Source: Rhodococcus sp. RD6.2 (lineage in GTDB: Bacteria > Actinomycetota > Actinomycetes > Mycobacteriales > Mycobacteriaceae). Taken from it: a stretch of DNA of 64,000 bases. Shown in pieces: positions 9,517 to 19,224 of the stretch (the first letter of the stretch is position 1; each line of letters starts with the position of its first letter). Where the stretch lies: contig NZ_CVQP01000010.1 of assembly GCF_001040705.1 (NCBI RefSeq), positions 198,251 to 262,250 on the forward strand, given 5' to 3'. A program made the position numbers and the translations under genes. The notes under the pieces were generated by a model. That model was not told the DNA's origin. It saw only the letters and a list, made by a program, of their open reading frames with translations, and did not search any database.

Positions 9517-10998
9517 TCAGGCCTTGTTCGACGGTTGCCTGGCGTACGCCATCCGGACGGCGGCCCGGAGGATCTGGGGTGTCCGGCGTGCGGCGGTGAG
9601 GACCGCACGGTCGACGGCGGTCAGACGGGGCCTGTGGCGAGGGACGACCGTTCGCGTGGTGTCGGCCAGGGTGAACAGGGCCCATCGCCCGGGCACGCCC
9701 TTGAGGACGTGGGAGCCGCGCGAGGTGTACCGGAGACCGGATCCGGCGGTCAGATCACGGACGGCGCGCGAGACCAGGACTTCGCCGGGACCGGCGAGGG
9801 CGCCGATGCGTGCCCCGACGTGCACGGTCATGCCGGTGAGGTCGGGTCCGCTGCGTTCGAGGGGCCCGGTGTGCACGCCGGTGCGCACCGCGAGTCCGAG
9901 GCGCCTCCCGTCCCGGCAGATGGTGTCGGCGCAACGGACAGCGTCGGAGGCGCCGTCGAACACGCTGAACGTTCCATCGCCCGAGACGTTCACGAGGCGC
10001 CCGCCGTGCCGTTCGACCGCGTCCCGGACGGCCCGTTCGTGAGCGGACAGCAGGTCCCGGTAGTCGTGGTCGCCCAATGCCGCCAGTGTCGTCGTGGAGT
10101 CGACGACGTCGGTGAACAGGACGCAGCCGAGGAACCGGTCGACGTCGCCGATCGTGGCGGCGTGGTTGTCGATCTGCTCCACCTGCTCGAGCACCGGTAA
10201 CCATGCCTCGGCGAGCGAGGCACCAGGCGACGCCTCGGGCAGGACGTACATCGTCGCGTTCGGGATGGCGGCGGTGATGCGCTCGCAGACGGACTGCGGT
10301 CGAGGTGATCCGCCTGGATGCAGGACTCGGGTGGGGCACTGGATCGAGTCGAGTGCGTCCCAGCAGTTCATGCGCAGCAGCCACTCGAGGTGCGCACGGG
10401 CGGTCGTGGGAGTAGCAGTGGATCGTTCGAGCAGGCCCATCAGCCGCCGGTTCAGGGGCGAATCGGCCGACGGATCCCACATCTCCAGGGTCCGTCCGGA
10501 TCCCCAGTGGGCATAGACGTCGCGCCATCCCGCGACGTAGGCCACGGGGTCGTGTCCCTCCCAGCCGGGTGGGGTGCCGCCGTCCGGCTGAACCAGCCCT
10601 TCGACGATCGGCTGGTTCAGGACGAGGGCGTCGACCCGTTCCGGGTGTCGCGCGGCGACGAGAACGAGCGGTCCGCAGGTGCTGCCGGTTCCGGACAGTG
10701 TCGCGGTGGATATTCCGGCGTCGTCCATGACGGCGAGCACGTCGTCGGCCTGTTCGTCGATGTCCGGGACGTGGTCGACGGGGTCGGACAGGCCGAAACC
10801 GCGTCGCAGCATGTTGACGGAACGTCCCCGGTCGGCGGTTCGCTCGAACAGGTAGTGCAGGTGGGGGTCGGTCCACATCAGGTCCGGATGCAGGCCGATC
10901 TCGAAGTACCACACGACCTCGGGTTGGCCGTCGCCCAGCACCTGATAGGCCAGCGCGTTCCCGTCGCGTTGGACGTACCGCGTGGTAGGCGGGTCCAT
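9517..10998 (-). CDS. Class III adenylate/guanylate cyclase with N-terminal alpha/beta-hydrolase-like domain
   Basis: The protein has 493 aa. Residues of about 1-280 have an alpha/beta-hydrolase fold. Residues of about 295-470 are a class III cyclase with FTDVVDST and SGDGTFSVFD (the two metal-binding Asp regions) and MTVHVGARIGALAGPGEVLVS. The fusion is common in actinobacteria and would make cAMP in response to a ligand sensed by the hydrolase fold. In the hydrolase domain the nucleophile elbow reads SGTGSTCGP where relatives have GxSxGG, so the catalytic Ser position appears to be Gly. The domain may therefore be a pure sensor. Confidence 0.85.
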   Translation of the reverse strand: MDPPTTRYVQRDGNALAYQVLGDGQPEVVWYFEIGLHPDLMWTDPHLHYLFERTADRGRSVNMLRRGFGLSDPVDHVPDIDEQADDVLAVMDDAGISTATLSGTGSTCGPLVLVAARHPERVDALVLNQPIVEGLVQPDGGTPPGWEGHDPVAYVAGWRDVYAHWGSGRTLEMWDPSADSPLNRRLMGLLERSTATPTTARAHLEWLLRMNCWDALDSIQCPTRVLHPGGSPRPQSVCERITAAIPNATMYVLPEASPGASLAEAWLPVLEQVEQIDNHAATIGDVDRFLGCVLFTDVVDSTTTLAALGDHDYRDLLSAHERAVRDAVERHGGRLVNVSGDGTFSVFDGASDAVRCADTICRDGRRLGLAVRTGVHTGPLERSGPDLTGMTVHVGARIGALAGPGEVLVSRAVRDLTAGSGLRYTSRGSHVLKGVPGRWALFTLADTTRTVVPRHRPRLTAVDRAVLTAARRTPQILRAAVRMAYARQPSNKA

Positions 10999-11010
10999 GA
11001 ACCCAGGCTA

Positions 11011-11043
11011 GTCCCGGCGCTCCGTGATGTGGAGCGCCGGGAC
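11011..11043 (-). terminator. Hairpin terminator candidate after ahpF
   Basis: A perfect 13-base stem (GTCCCGGCGCTCC with GGAGCGCCGGGAC) and a 7-base loop lie 14 bases past the ahpF stop. There is no T-run, as is usual for high-GC actinobacteria, so efficiency is uncertain. Confidence 0.6.
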
Positions 11044-11056
11044 CAGACGGTGGGTG

Positions 11057-12652
11057 TCAGACGGTGGCAGGCTCCGCGACAGGCGCGGCATCGGTGACGC
11101 TGGTCCGGATGAGGTGGTCGAACGCGCCGAGGGCAGCGGTCGCACCGGCACCGGAGGCGACGATGATCTGCTTGTACGGTGCGGTGGTGCAGTCGCCTGC
11201 GGCGAACACACCGGGAGCGGACGTCCGGCCGTGAGCGTCGACGACGATCTCGCCTCGAAGGGTGAGATCGACTGTGCCGGACAACCATTCGGTGTTTGGC
11301 AGCAGTCCGATCTGGACGAACACGCCGTCGAGGTCGAGGGTGTGCGACTGGTCGGTGGTGCGGTCGGTGTAGGTGAGTCCGGTGACCTTGCTGCCGTCGC
11401 CGAGTACCTCGGTCGACAGGGTGCTGAGCAGGATGTCGACGTTCGGCAGGCTGCGGAGCTTGCGCTGCAGGACGTCGTCGGCGCGCAGCTGCGAGTCGAA
11501 TTCGACGAGCGTGACGTGCGAGACGATGCCCGCGAGGTCGATGGCCGCTTCCACACCGGAGTTGCCGCCGCCGATCACCGCGACCCGCTTGCCCTTGAAC
11601 AGGGGGCCGTCGCAGTGCGGGCAGTAGGTGACGCCCTTGTTGCGGTACTCGTTCTCGCCGGGAACGTTCATCGCGCGCCAGCGTGCACCGGTGGACAGGA
11701 TCACGGTCTTCGAGAGCAGGCGGGCGCCGCTGGCGAGCTCGACCTCGACCAGTCCGCCCTCGACCTCGGCGGGCGTCAGCTTCGCGGCGTTCTGGGTGTT
11801 CATGATGTCGACGTCGTACTGGCGCACGTGGTTCTCGAGTTCGGCGGCGAACTTGGGGCCCTCGGTGTAGGGGACCGACGCGAAGTTCTCGATGCCCATG
11901 GTGTCGAGCACCTGGCCGCCGAAGCGCTCGGACACGACTCCGGTGCGAATTCCCTTGCGAGCAGCGTAGATTGCTGCGGTTGCGCCTGCGGGTCCGCCGC
12001 CGACGACGAGCACGTCGAAGGGATCCTTCTCGGAGATCGCGGCGGCCGTGCGATCCGCGGCGCCGGTGTCGAGCTTGCCGACGATCTGTTCGAGGGTCAT
12101 GCGGCCGGAGCCGAAGGGCTCGCCGTTGAGGAACACCGTCGGGACCGCCATGACCTGGCGGTTGTCGACCTCGTCCTGGAAGAGGGAGCCCTCGATCGCG
12201 ATGTGCTTGACGCGAGGATTGAGCACGGCCATGACGTTCAGGGCCTGCACGACGTCGGGGCAGTTCTGGCAGGACAGGGAGAAGTAGGTCTCGAAGTAGA
12301 AGTCACCTTCGAGATCGCGCACCTGGGCGAGCAGGTCCGCGGCTTCCTTCGACGGGTGCCCGCCGACCTGCAGCAGGGCGAGCACGAGGGAGGTGAACTC
12401 GTGGCCGAGGGGGATGCCGGCGAACTGGACCTCGACGTCGGTGCCGACGCGACGGATCGCGAAGGACGGCCGACGGGGGTCGTCTCCGGTGCGCGAGTGG
12501 GTGACCTGGTCGGACAGGCCCGCGATCTGGTCGAGGAGTCCGGCGAGTTCGGTGGACTTCGCGCTGTCGTCGAGGGAGGACACCAGCTCGATCGGCTGGG
12601 TCACCTTCTCGAGCAGCGACTTCAGTTGGGTGGCGAGACCGGCTTCGAGCAT
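11057..12652 (-). CDS. ahpF: Alkyl hydroperoxide reductase subunit F
   Basis: The protein has 531 aa. The ATG at 12652 gives [23 protein letters not shown], the family N-terminus. AhpF passes electrons from NAD(P)H through FAD and two CxxC pairs to AhpC. All parts are visible: an N-terminal thioredoxin-like double domain with SCQNCPD (Cys128/Cys131), the FAD motif [19 protein letters not shown], the thioredoxin-reductase disulfide YCPHCDG (Cys344/Cys347), the nucleotide motif [12 protein letters not shown] and [14 protein letters not shown]. Both subunits are strikingly close to the enterobacterial proteins. It follows ahpC on the same strand, 144 bases downstream. Confidence 0.95.
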   Translation of the reverse strand: MLEAGLATQLKSLLEKVTQPIELVSSLDDSAKSTELAGLLDQIAGLSDQVTHSRTGDDPRRPSFAIRRVGTDVEVQFAGIPLGHEFTSLVLALLQVGGHPSKEAADLLAQVRDLEGDFYFETYFSLSCQNCPDVVQALNVMAVLNPRVKHIAIEGSLFQDEVDNRQVMAVPTVFLNGEPFGSGRMTLEQIVGKLDTGAADRTAAAISEKDPFDVLVVGGGPAGATAAIYAARKGIRTGVVSERFGGQVLDTMGIENFASVPYTEGPKFAAELENHVRQYDVDIMNTQNAAKLTPAEVEGGLVEVELASGARLLSKTVILSTGARWRAMNVPGENEYRNKGVTYCPHCDGPLFKGKRVAVIGGGNSGVEAAIDLAGIVSHVTLVEFDSQLRADDVLQRKLRSLPNVDILLSTLSTEVLGDGSKVTGLTYTDRTTDQSHTLDLDGVFVQIGLLPNTEWLSGTVDLTLRGEIVVDAHGRTSAPGVFAAGDCTTAPYKQIIVASGAGATAALGAFDHLIRTSVTDAAPVAEPATV

Positions 12653-12796
12653 GAGGATCAACTCCGTGTGATGAGAGGCGACGGGGGAGGGGCAGTGACT
12701 CAGCTCGAGCCGAGTGCAGGGTGCGCAGCGGTGGACCACCCGGCGGCACGGGACGCCGTTGTCCCGCGCCACCGGTGTGGTCGAACGTGCGGCGAA

Positions 12797-13360
12797 TCAG
12801 ATCTTGCCGACGAGCTCCAGCGACGGGGCGAGGGTCTCTTCGCCCTCTTCCCACTTCGCGGGGCAGACCTCGCCCGGGTGCGAGCGGACGTACTGGGCGG
12901 CCTTGACCTTGCGGAGCAGCTCGGCGGCGTTGCGGCCGATGCCCTCGGCGGTGACCTCGGTGAACTGGACGACGCCGTCGGGGTCGACGAGGAAGGTGCC
13001 GCGGTCGGCGAGGCCCTGGTCTTCGCGGAGGACCTCGAAGTCGGTGCTGATCTGCAGGGTCGGGTCGCCGATCATGGCGTACTCGATCTTGCCGATGGTC
13101 TCGGACGAGCCGTGCCACGCCTTGTGCGTGAAGTGGGTGTCGGTGGAGACGGAGAAGACCTCGACACCGAGACGCTGCAGCTCCGCGTAGTGATCGGCGA
13201 GGTCACCGAGCTCCGTGGGGCAGACGAAGGTGAAGTCTGCGGGGTAGAAGAAGAAGATCGCCCACTTGCCCTTGATGTCCTCGTCGGTGACGGTGACGAA
13301 GGCACCGTTCTTGAACGCCTCTGCGGAGAACGGCTTGATCTTCTTGTTGATCAGCGACAT
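12797..13360 (-). CDS. ahpC: Alkyl hydroperoxide reductase subunit C (2-Cys peroxiredoxin)
   Basis: The protein has 187 aa, exactly the E. coli AhpC length, with start [11 protein letters not shown] at 13360. The peroxidatic Cys47 lies in [11 protein letters not shown] and the resolving Cys166 in [10 protein letters not shown]. It reduces H2O2, organic peroxides and peroxynitrite, and is recycled by AhpF. Long stretches match the enteric protein as remembered ([27 protein letters not shown]), whereas mycobacteria use a different AhpC with AhpD. The ahpCF pair may have been acquired from Gram-negatives. A candidate OxyR site lies about 95-110 bases upstream. Confidence 0.95.
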   Translation of the reverse strand: MSLINKKIKPFSAEAFKNGAFVTVTDEDIKGKWAIFFFYPADFTFVCPTELGDLADHYAELQRLGVEVFSVSTDTHFTHKAWHGSSETIGKIEYAMIGDPTLQISTDFEVLREDQGLADRGTFLVDPDGVVQFTEVTAEGIGRNAAELLRKVKAAQYVRSHPGEVCPAKWEEGEETLAPSLELVGKI

Positions 13361-13698
13361 AAAGAGCCTCACTCGATTCGGGGTGTCGTTGTTGTCTGAA
13401 TCGAAGCTAACGACGACTGATTGATTGTGCCAATCGATGGAATTTAGAAGTTCGATAGCGGAGAGCTATAAGCGCTAGTCGCTAATTGGAATCATGCCAA
13501 TTTTGAGTTGCGGTGTGACCAACGACATAGGCTCGCGGTGCCTAGCCGGCGGGTGCGACTCGACGCGAGTGATGCCGCCGCCACACCCGTCGAGCGGAAC
13601 GACGGCGGGTGCATGCTCGAACGGTCTGTGGCGAGTGCCACGTGCGGGGTAGGTTGTTGTCTGTAACCGCGAAATCTACTAACCAGTAGGGGTACGAA
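13361..13698. promoter_or_regulatory. Divergent ahpC / gabD2 control region
   Basis: This is an AT-richer stretch without a gene. It holds several inverted repeats: GATTG-tgc-CAATC (13423-13435), AATTGG-N7-CCAATT (13484-13502) and ATAG-N7-CTAT (13455-13469). The part nearest gabD2 (13536-13620) is GC-rich and contains a GGGTGCATGCTCG element like those near 5555 and 6210. Confidence 0.55.
13455..13469 (-). promoter_or_regulatory. Candidate OxyR half-operator ATAG-N7-CTAT
   Basis: ATAG (13455-13458) and CTAT (13466-13469) are exactly 7 bases apart, matching the inner half of the OxyR consensus ATAG-N7-CTAT-N7-ATAG-N7-CTAT. The outer elements are degraded (TTAG on one side, AGTC on the other). 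It lies upstream of ahpC, a classic OxyR target. No oxyR gene is in the window. Confidence 0.45.
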
Positions 13699-15252
13699 AT
13701 GCCTGCTCCGTCCGCTGCGACCTTCGACCGGCTCCGGCAGCTCGTCGCGATCCCCGACGCCGCGAGCCGTCCGACCCGGCCCGTCGTCGAGGCCTTCACC
13801 GGCCGCGAACTGACGACGATCCCCGTCGGCACCGCGCAGGACGCGATCGACGCCATCGCCCGCGCGCGGGTCGCGCAGCGCGAGTGGGAGGCGCGCACCC
13901 CTGCGGAGCGCGCCGAGGTCTTCCACCGGTACCGCGACCTGGTGCTGTCCAACCGCGACGCACTGCTCGACATGGCTCAGGCCGAGACCGGCAAGGCCCG
14001 GGTGTCCGCACTCGAAGAGGTCCTCGACATCGCGCTGACCTCTCGCTTCTACGCCAAGCTCGCGCCGAAGGCGCTGCGGTCGACGCGCGTCCAGGGCATG
14101 CTCCCCGGCCTCACCAAGACCGTCGTCCACCACCACGCGAAGGGTGTCGTCGGCGTCATCTCGCCGTGGAACTACCCGATGACGCTCGCCGTCTCCGACG
14201 CCATCGCCGCGCTGCTCGCGGGCAACGCCGTCGTCATCAAGCCCGACAGCCAGACCCCGTACTGTGCGCTCGCCTGCGTGGACCTGCTGTACCGGGCAGG
14301 GCTGCCGAAGGACCTGTTCGCCGTCGTCCCCGGACCCGGCTCGGTCGTCGGCACCGCGATCGTCGAGAACGCCGATTACCTGATGTTCACCGGTTCCACC
14401 GCCACCGGGCAGCTGCTCGCCGAGCAGGCGGGCCGCCGGTTGATCGGGTTCTCCGCCGAACTCGGCGGCAAGAACCCGATGATCGTGACGAAGGGCGCGA
14501 ACCTGCGCGAGGTCACCGACGCCGCGGTGCGCGCCTGCTTCTCGAACTCGGGTCAGCTGTGCATCTCCATCGAGCGGATCTACGTCGAGCAGCCGGTCGC
14601 GGCCGAGTTCACCCGCATGTTCGGCGACCGGGTGAAGAAGATGAGCCTCGCCCCGGGCTACGAGTTCGGCGTCGAGATGGGCTCGCTGGTTTCCGAGGCC
14701 CAGGTCAAGACGGTGGCCGGGCACGTCGAGGACGCGGTCGCGAAGGGCGCGACCGTCGTCGCGGGCGGCAAGGCGCGCCCCGACCTCGGCCCGTTGTTCC
14801 ACGAGCCGACCGTGCTGACCGGCGTCACCGACGACATGGAGTGCGCGCGCAACGAGACGTTCGGTCCGCTGGTGTCGATCTACCCCGTCGCCAACGTCGA
14901 GGAGGCCATCGCGAAGGCCAACGACACCGACTACGGCCTCAACGCCAGCGTGTGGGCGGGCACCAAGGCGGAAGGCGAGGCCATCGCGGCGCGTGTGCGC
15001 GCGGGCACCGTCAACGTCGACGAGGGTTACGCGCCTGCCTGGGGCAGCACCGCGGCCCCGATGGGCGGAATGGGTGTTTCGGGCGTCGGACGACGGCACG
15101 GCGTCGACGGCCTGCTCAAGTACACGGAGTCGCAGACCGTCGCCACCACCAGGGTGCTCAATCTCGGTGGCCCACGCGGACTTCCGCCGAAGGTGTGGTC
15201 GAAGGTCCTCGCCCCCTTCATCGCGGTGATGAAATACCTGCCCGGACGGTGA
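13699..15252 (+). CDS. gabD2: Succinic semialdehyde dehydrogenase GabD2 type
   Basis: The protein has 517 aa, against 518 for M. tuberculosis GabD2. It oxidises succinic semialdehyde to succinate with NAD(P)+, closing GABA breakdown or the alternative 2-oxoglutarate route. Aldehyde dehydrogenase signatures are complete: the general base Glu254 in FSAELGGKNP, the catalytic Cys288 in FSNSGQLCISIERIY, SPWNYPM for cofactor binding and NETFGPLVS near the C-terminus. The next gene starts 12-21 bases after the stop, so the two are probably cotranscribed. Confidence 0.9.
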   Translation: MPAPSAATFDRLRQLVAIPDAASRPTRPVVEAFTGRELTTIPVGTAQDAIDAIARARVAQREWEARTPAERAEVFHRYRDLVLSNRDALLDMAQAETGKARVSALEEVLDIALTSRFYAKLAPKALRSTRVQGMLPGLTKTVVHHHAKGVVGVISPWNYPMTLAVSDAIAALLAGNAVVIKPDSQTPYCALACVDLLYRAGLPKDLFAVVPGPGSVVGTAIVENADYLMFTGSTATGQLLAEQAGRRLIGFSAELGGKNPMIVTKGANLREVTDAAVRACFSNSGQLCISIERIYVEQPVAAEFTRMFGDRVKKMSLAPGYEFGVEMGSLVSEAQVKTVAGHVEDAVAKGATVVAGGKARPDLGPLFHEPTVLTGVTDDMECARNETFGPLVSIYPVANVEEAIAKANDTDYGLNASVWAGTKAEGEAIAARVRAGTVNVDEGYAPAWGSTAAPMGGMGVSGVGRRHGVDGLLKYTESQTVATTRVLNLGGPRGLPPKVWSKVLAPFIAVMKYLPGR

Positions 15253-15264
15253 ATCCGTGAGACC

Positions 15265-15720
15265 GTGGTGACCATGGACCTCGCGACCATCGACGTCGAC
15301 GCACCGCCCTCACGGGTGTGGGATCTGGTCACCGACATCGCCGGCTACCACCGGTTCAGCCCCGAGAACACGGGCGGGCGCTGGACCGGTGGTGAGCCGG
15401 TGACGGTCGGCGCCACCTTCACCGGCAGCAACCGCCACCGGCTCATCCGGTGGACCACGCACTGCACGGTCGTCGACGTCGTTCCCGGACGCCGGTTCTC
15501 GTTCGAATCCGACGAGCCGAAGGCCCGCTGGACCTACGAGGTCGAGCCCACCGCCACCGGCAGCCGCATCACCGAAACCCGCGAAATCTACGGCACCCCC
15601 GTCTTGTACGTGCGCCTGGTCCAGCGGTCCCACCTCATCGGCAGCAACCGGGACGGCCTGATGCAGCAGGGCATGCGCGACACCCTCGCCGCCATGAAGG
15701 CCGAGTTGGAGAAGCGCTAA
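15265..15720 (+). CDS. SRPBCC-family (polyketide cyclase/START-like) protein
   Basis: The protein has up to 151 aa. Possible starts are GTG 15265, GTG 15268 and ATG 15274, and none has a clear ribosome site. The sequence begins MDLATIDVDAPPSRVWDLVTDIAGYHRFSPEN, the standard SRPBCC opening, and ends with a long amphipathic C-terminal helix (NRDGLMQQGMRDTLAAMKAEL). These proteins form a hydrophobic pocket for a small ligand; the ligand here is unknown. The TAA stop (15718-15720) overlaps the stop of the convergent oxidoreductase gene (15717-15719 on the other strand). Confidence 0.8.
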   Translation: MVTMDLATIDVDAPPSRVWDLVTDIAGYHRFSPENTGGRWTGGEPVTVGATFTGSNRHRLIRWTTHCTVVDVVPGRRFSFESDEPKARWTYEVEPTATGSRITETREIYGTPVLYVRLVQRSHLIGSNRDGLMQQGMRDTLAAMKAELEKR

Positions 15721-18017
15721 CCTGCCCGTTCCACCGTGACCTTGATGTTCTTCATCAACGGCTGATCGCTCTGGACGCTGTAGTCGCCGATCGCGCACAG
15801 CACGTTCATCTCCGGCATGTAGCCGGCGCTGCTGCCGCGGGGTACGTCGTAGGCGATTGCGGTGTAGCCGCGGAGCGTTCGAGTGCTGCCGTCGCGGGCG
15901 TGACTGGTGATGTCGACGAGATCGAAGGTCCCGATACCGCGCTCGCGCATGTCGTCTGCGTTCATGAAGATCAGCGTCCGCAGGTTCTTCACACCGCGGT
16001 AGCGGTCGTTGTCGGAGTAGATCGTGGTGTTCCACTGATCGTGCGACCGCATTGTGCCCAATGTGAGGATGCCGCCGGTCGGTACGACGTCGGGCAGTGG
16101 CGCAGAGGAGAATTCGGCCCTACCGGTCGGAGTGTCGAAGATCAGTTCGCGTGCCGGTTGCTTGATCCGGAAGCCCAACGGAAGCCGGACGCGCCGGTTG
16201 AAGTCCTCGAATCCGTCGAGGGCTCGGGCCATCGTGTCGCGGATGCGGTCGTAGTCGGCGACGTAGTCCTCCCACGGTGTGACGCTGTCGGGCAGCGCCG
16301 CCCGAGCCATGCCCGCGACGATCGCCGGTTCCGACAGCAGGTGCGGTGACGCCGGCCTCTTCATGCCGACCGACAGGTGCACCATGCTCATCGAATCCTC
16401 CACCGACGTCGACTGCAGTCCGCGCCGCTGCTCGTCCTTCTCGGTGCGCCCGAGGCACGGCAGGATCAGGGCGTCGCGCCCGTGGACGAGGTGGCTGCGG
16501 TTGAGCTTCGTGCTCACCTGAACCGTCAACGCGCAGTTGCGTAATGCCTCGAACGTGTACGGGGTGTCCGGCGCGGCGAGCGCGAAATTGCCGCCCATGG
16601 CGACGAACACCGTCACGTCACCGCGGTGCATCGCCTCGATCGCCCGGACGGTGTCCAGGCCCTGCTCACGAGGCGGGTCGATGCCGCAGGCGTCGGCGAG
16701 CCGGTCGAGGAACGCGTCGGACGGCCGATGGTCGATGCCGCAGGTGCGATTGCCCTGCACGTTGCTGTGCCCGCGGATCGGGCACGGCCCCGCACCCTCG
16801 CGGCCCAGGTTTCCGCGTAGCAGAAGCAGATTGACGATCTCGCGGATGGTGTCGACGCCGTGGTCGTGCTGGGTGACTCCGAGGCACCAGCTGATGATGC
16901 TGCGATCCGCGCGGCGGTAGACGTCGGCGGCGCGGCGGATGTCGCCGCGAGTCACACCCGACTGGTGCTCGATCTCGTCCCAGGGCGTCGCCTCGCACAG
17001 GGCGCGGTAGTCGTCGAAGCCGTGGGTGTGCCGTTCGATGAACTCGATGTCGAGCGCTTTCGGGTCGGGGCTGTCGAACACGGCCTTCGCGATCCCCCGG
17101 ATCAGAGCCATGTCGCCGCCGATGCGCGGTTGCAGGTTCATCGTCCCCGTCGGGGTCGCGTGGAACGTCGCCATCGCGGCGAACTCGTGCGGGATGATCG
17201 CCTTGCGTGAGGCCGCCTCGACCAACGGGTTGACGTGCACGATCTGCGCGCCCCGCTTGTACGCCTCGACCAGCGCCGTCAGCATCCGCGGCGCGTTCGA
17301 CGCCGCGTTCACGCCCATCACGAACAGTGCGTCCGTCGTCTCCCAGTCCTTGAGGTCCACCGTCCCCTTGCCGGTGCCGAGGGACGCCGTCATGGCGCGT
17401 CCGCTGGCCTCGTGACACATGTTCGAGCAGTCGGGCAGGTTGTTGGTGCCCAGCTCGCGGGCCATCAGCTGGTACAGGAACGTGGCCTCGTTGCCGAGCC
17501 GGCCGGACGTGTAGAACGCCGCGCGGTTCGGATCGTCGAGCTCGCGCAACGTCCGCCCGACCAGCTCGAACGCGTCGGCCCAGCTGATCGGCACGTACCG
17601 ATCGGCCGCGGCGTCGTAGCGCATGGGCGCGGTGAGGCGACCCTGCTCCTCCAGCGCGTGGTCCGACCACCCCGACAGTTCGGTGACGGTGTGCGCGGCG
17701 AAGAACTCCGCACCGACCCGCTTGTGTGTCATCTCCCAGGTGACGTGCTTGATGCCGTTCTCGCAGATGTCGAGGTGCAGGCCTTTGAGGTCGTCCGGCC
17801 AGGCGCAGCCGGGACAGTCGAAGCCACCGTCCTCGTGGTTCATCTTCATGATCGCGCGCGGGCCGTCGACCAGCGCACCCTGCTTGGCCAGGAACTTTCC
17901 CACGCTCAGCCCGGCGCCCCAGCCCGCCGCCGGACGGTCGTAGGGCGAGAACGAGGGCGGGCCGTCCGGCTCGTTGCCTGCCGGTGCGGGTTTCCTGTTC
18001 GCCGGTTCGACACTCAT
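15717..18017 (-). CDS. FdhF/YdeP family molybdopterin oxidoreductase
   Basis: The protein has 766 aa, the usual YdeP length. It belongs to the molybdenum bis-MGD oxidoreductases related to formate dehydrogenase H. The N-terminal DCPGCAWPDD (Cys68, Cys71) and the SNMCHEASG segment are typical of the YdeP group, which lacks the full four-Cys Fe4S4 motif and the selenocysteine/Cys active site of true formate dehydrogenase. MGD-binding segments include QIVHVNPLVEAASRKAI and NVQGNRTCGIDHRPSD. The substrate is unknown; YdeP is linked to acid resistance in E. coli. No fdhD or electron-transfer partner is adjacent. Confidence 0.85.
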   Translation of the reverse strand: MSVEPANRKPAPAGNEPDGPPSFSPYDRPAAGWGAGLSVGKFLAKQGALVDGPRAIMKMNHEDGGFDCPGCAWPDDLKGLHLDICENGIKHVTWEMTHKRVGAEFFAAHTVTELSGWSDHALEEQGRLTAPMRYDAAADRYVPISWADAFELVGRTLRELDDPNRAAFYTSGRLGNEATFLYQLMARELGTNNLPDCSNMCHEASGRAMTASLGTGKGTVDLKDWETTDALFVMGVNAASNAPRMLTALVEAYKRGAQIVHVNPLVEAASRKAIIPHEFAAMATFHATPTGTMNLQPRIGGDMALIRGIAKAVFDSPDPKALDIEFIERHTHGFDDYRALCEATPWDEIEHQSGVTRGDIRRAADVYRRADRSIISWCLGVTQHDHGVDTIREIVNLLLLRGNLGREGAGPCPIRGHSNVQGNRTCGIDHRPSDAFLDRLADACGIDPPREQGLDTVRAIEAMHRGDVTVFVAMGGNFALAAPDTPYTFEALRNCALTVQVSTKLNRSHLVHGRDALILPCLGRTEKDEQRRGLQSTSVEDSMSMVHLSVGMKRPASPHLLSEPAIVAGMARAALPDSVTPWEDYVADYDRIRDTMARALDGFEDFNRRVRLPLGFRIKQPARELIFDTPTGRAEFSSAPLPDVVPTGGILTLGTMRSHDQWNTTIYSDNDRYRGVKNLRTLIFMNADDMRERGIGTFDLVDITSHARDGSTRTLRGYTAIAYDVPRGSSAGYMPEMNVLCAIGDYSVQSDQPLMKNIKVTVERAG

Positions 18018-18212
18018 GTCGGATCGCTCCTGCCGTGACGAGAGATCGTGCGGGCTGGTGGTCGCGCTGAGATTGGGGGCAAGTCTATTGCGGGAACGAC
18101 TGCCGAACCAGGAACAGCGCCGCCGTGGACGACGCCGACCGCAAGTCCACGCCAGCCCCAGATGCCGAGCGAGGCGTGAGTTCTGCTGCGCACCGGGGTG
18201 ATCCGGTAGCCG

Positions 18213-19043
18213 TCAGCTGCGTGCGCCGATGGCGCGGGTGACGAGTGCGTCGAACACGCGGTCCGGCAGCAGCCACTTCGCGAAGATGAGGGGCCGGGCG
18301 CCGAAACCGACGGCGTAGCGGGTTCGCGGCCGCCGAGCGGCGACGGCCTTCACGATCGCGTCGGCAACAACCTGCGGCGGCGAGTTGCGCCTGCGGTTCG
18401 CCGCCGAGCTCAGTGCGGTGGCCACCGACGTGGCGAAGGCGGCGTAGGCACCGCTGCCGGAGACCTCGCGGAGGTGGTCGGCCGCGATACCGCCCCATTC
18501 GGTCGCGATACCGCCCGGTTCGATGACGACGACGTCGATGCCGTGCGACGCGGTTTCGAGGCGCAGGCAGTCGCTCAGCCCTTCCATGGCGAACTTGGTG
18601 GCGTGATACCACCCGCCCATCGGGGTGTGGATCTTGCCGCCCATGGAACTGATGTTGACGATGGTGCCGCTGCGCCGGCTCCGCATGTGCGGCAGCACCA
18701 GCTGCGTCAGGCGGGCGGCACCGAACACGTTGACCTCGAACTGGCGGCGCGCCTCGTCCAGCGGGACGTCCTCGATCGCGCCGTACGAGCCGTAGCCGGC
18801 GTTGTTGACCAGCACGTCGATGCGGCCGGTCTCCGTGATGATCCTCTCGACGCCGGCACTCACCGACTCGTCGTCGGTGACGTCCATGCCCAGCGGCCGG
18901 ATGCCGTCGGCGGCCAGTGCCTGCAGGCGGTCGGTGCGGCGAGCGGCGGCGTAGACGATGTGGCCACGGGCGGCCAGTGCGCGAGCGGTGGCCTCGCCGA
19001 TGCCGGACGACGCTCCGGTAACGAGGGCTGTCCTGTCGGTCAT
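18213..19043 (-). CDS. Short-chain dehydrogenase/reductase
   Basis: The protein has 276 aa from ATG 19043 (MTDRTALVTGASSGIG). The dinucleotide motif TGASSGIG, NNAG (VLVNNAGYGSYG), the catalytic Ser in NISSMGG and YHATK are all present, so it should be an active classical SDR. The cofactor preference is probably NADP, judging by the Arg-Arg after beta-2 (YAAARRTDR). It resembles oxidoreductases acting on lipids or ketones, and the substrate cannot be assigned. It diverges from the exporter at 19225, with 181 bases between the starts. Confidence 0.85.
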   Translation of the reverse strand: MTDRTALVTGASSGIGEATARALAARGHIVYAAARRTDRLQALAADGIRPLGMDVTDDESVSAGVERIITETGRIDVLVNNAGYGSYGAIEDVPLDEARRQFEVNVFGAARLTQLVLPHMRSRRSGTIVNISSMGGKIHTPMGGWYHATKFAMEGLSDCLRLETASHGIDVVVIEPGGIATEWGGIAADHLREVSGSGAYAAFATSVATALSSAANRRRNSPPQVVADAIVKAVAARRPRTRYAVGFGARPLIFAKWLLPDRVFDALVTRAIGARS

Positions 19044-19224
19044 GTCGGACTCCAAGCTGTGGGGTGCAACGGTCCACCAACCAGCATGCCCCTGATCCGT
19101 TTCCATCCAACGATTGATTTCCGCTCGTGTCCGGCGTGTGTGAGTGCGACACCTGCGCCATCGGTGGTGGGATCGGCGAACGGGGCGGCGACACCGCCCC
19201 GACTCGATGCACGGAGGGCGACGC

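Noticed and set aside
11024-13399. Very long plus-strand open frame across ahpF and ahpC
   Set aside because: Antisense shadow of two certain genes; open only because of codon bias.
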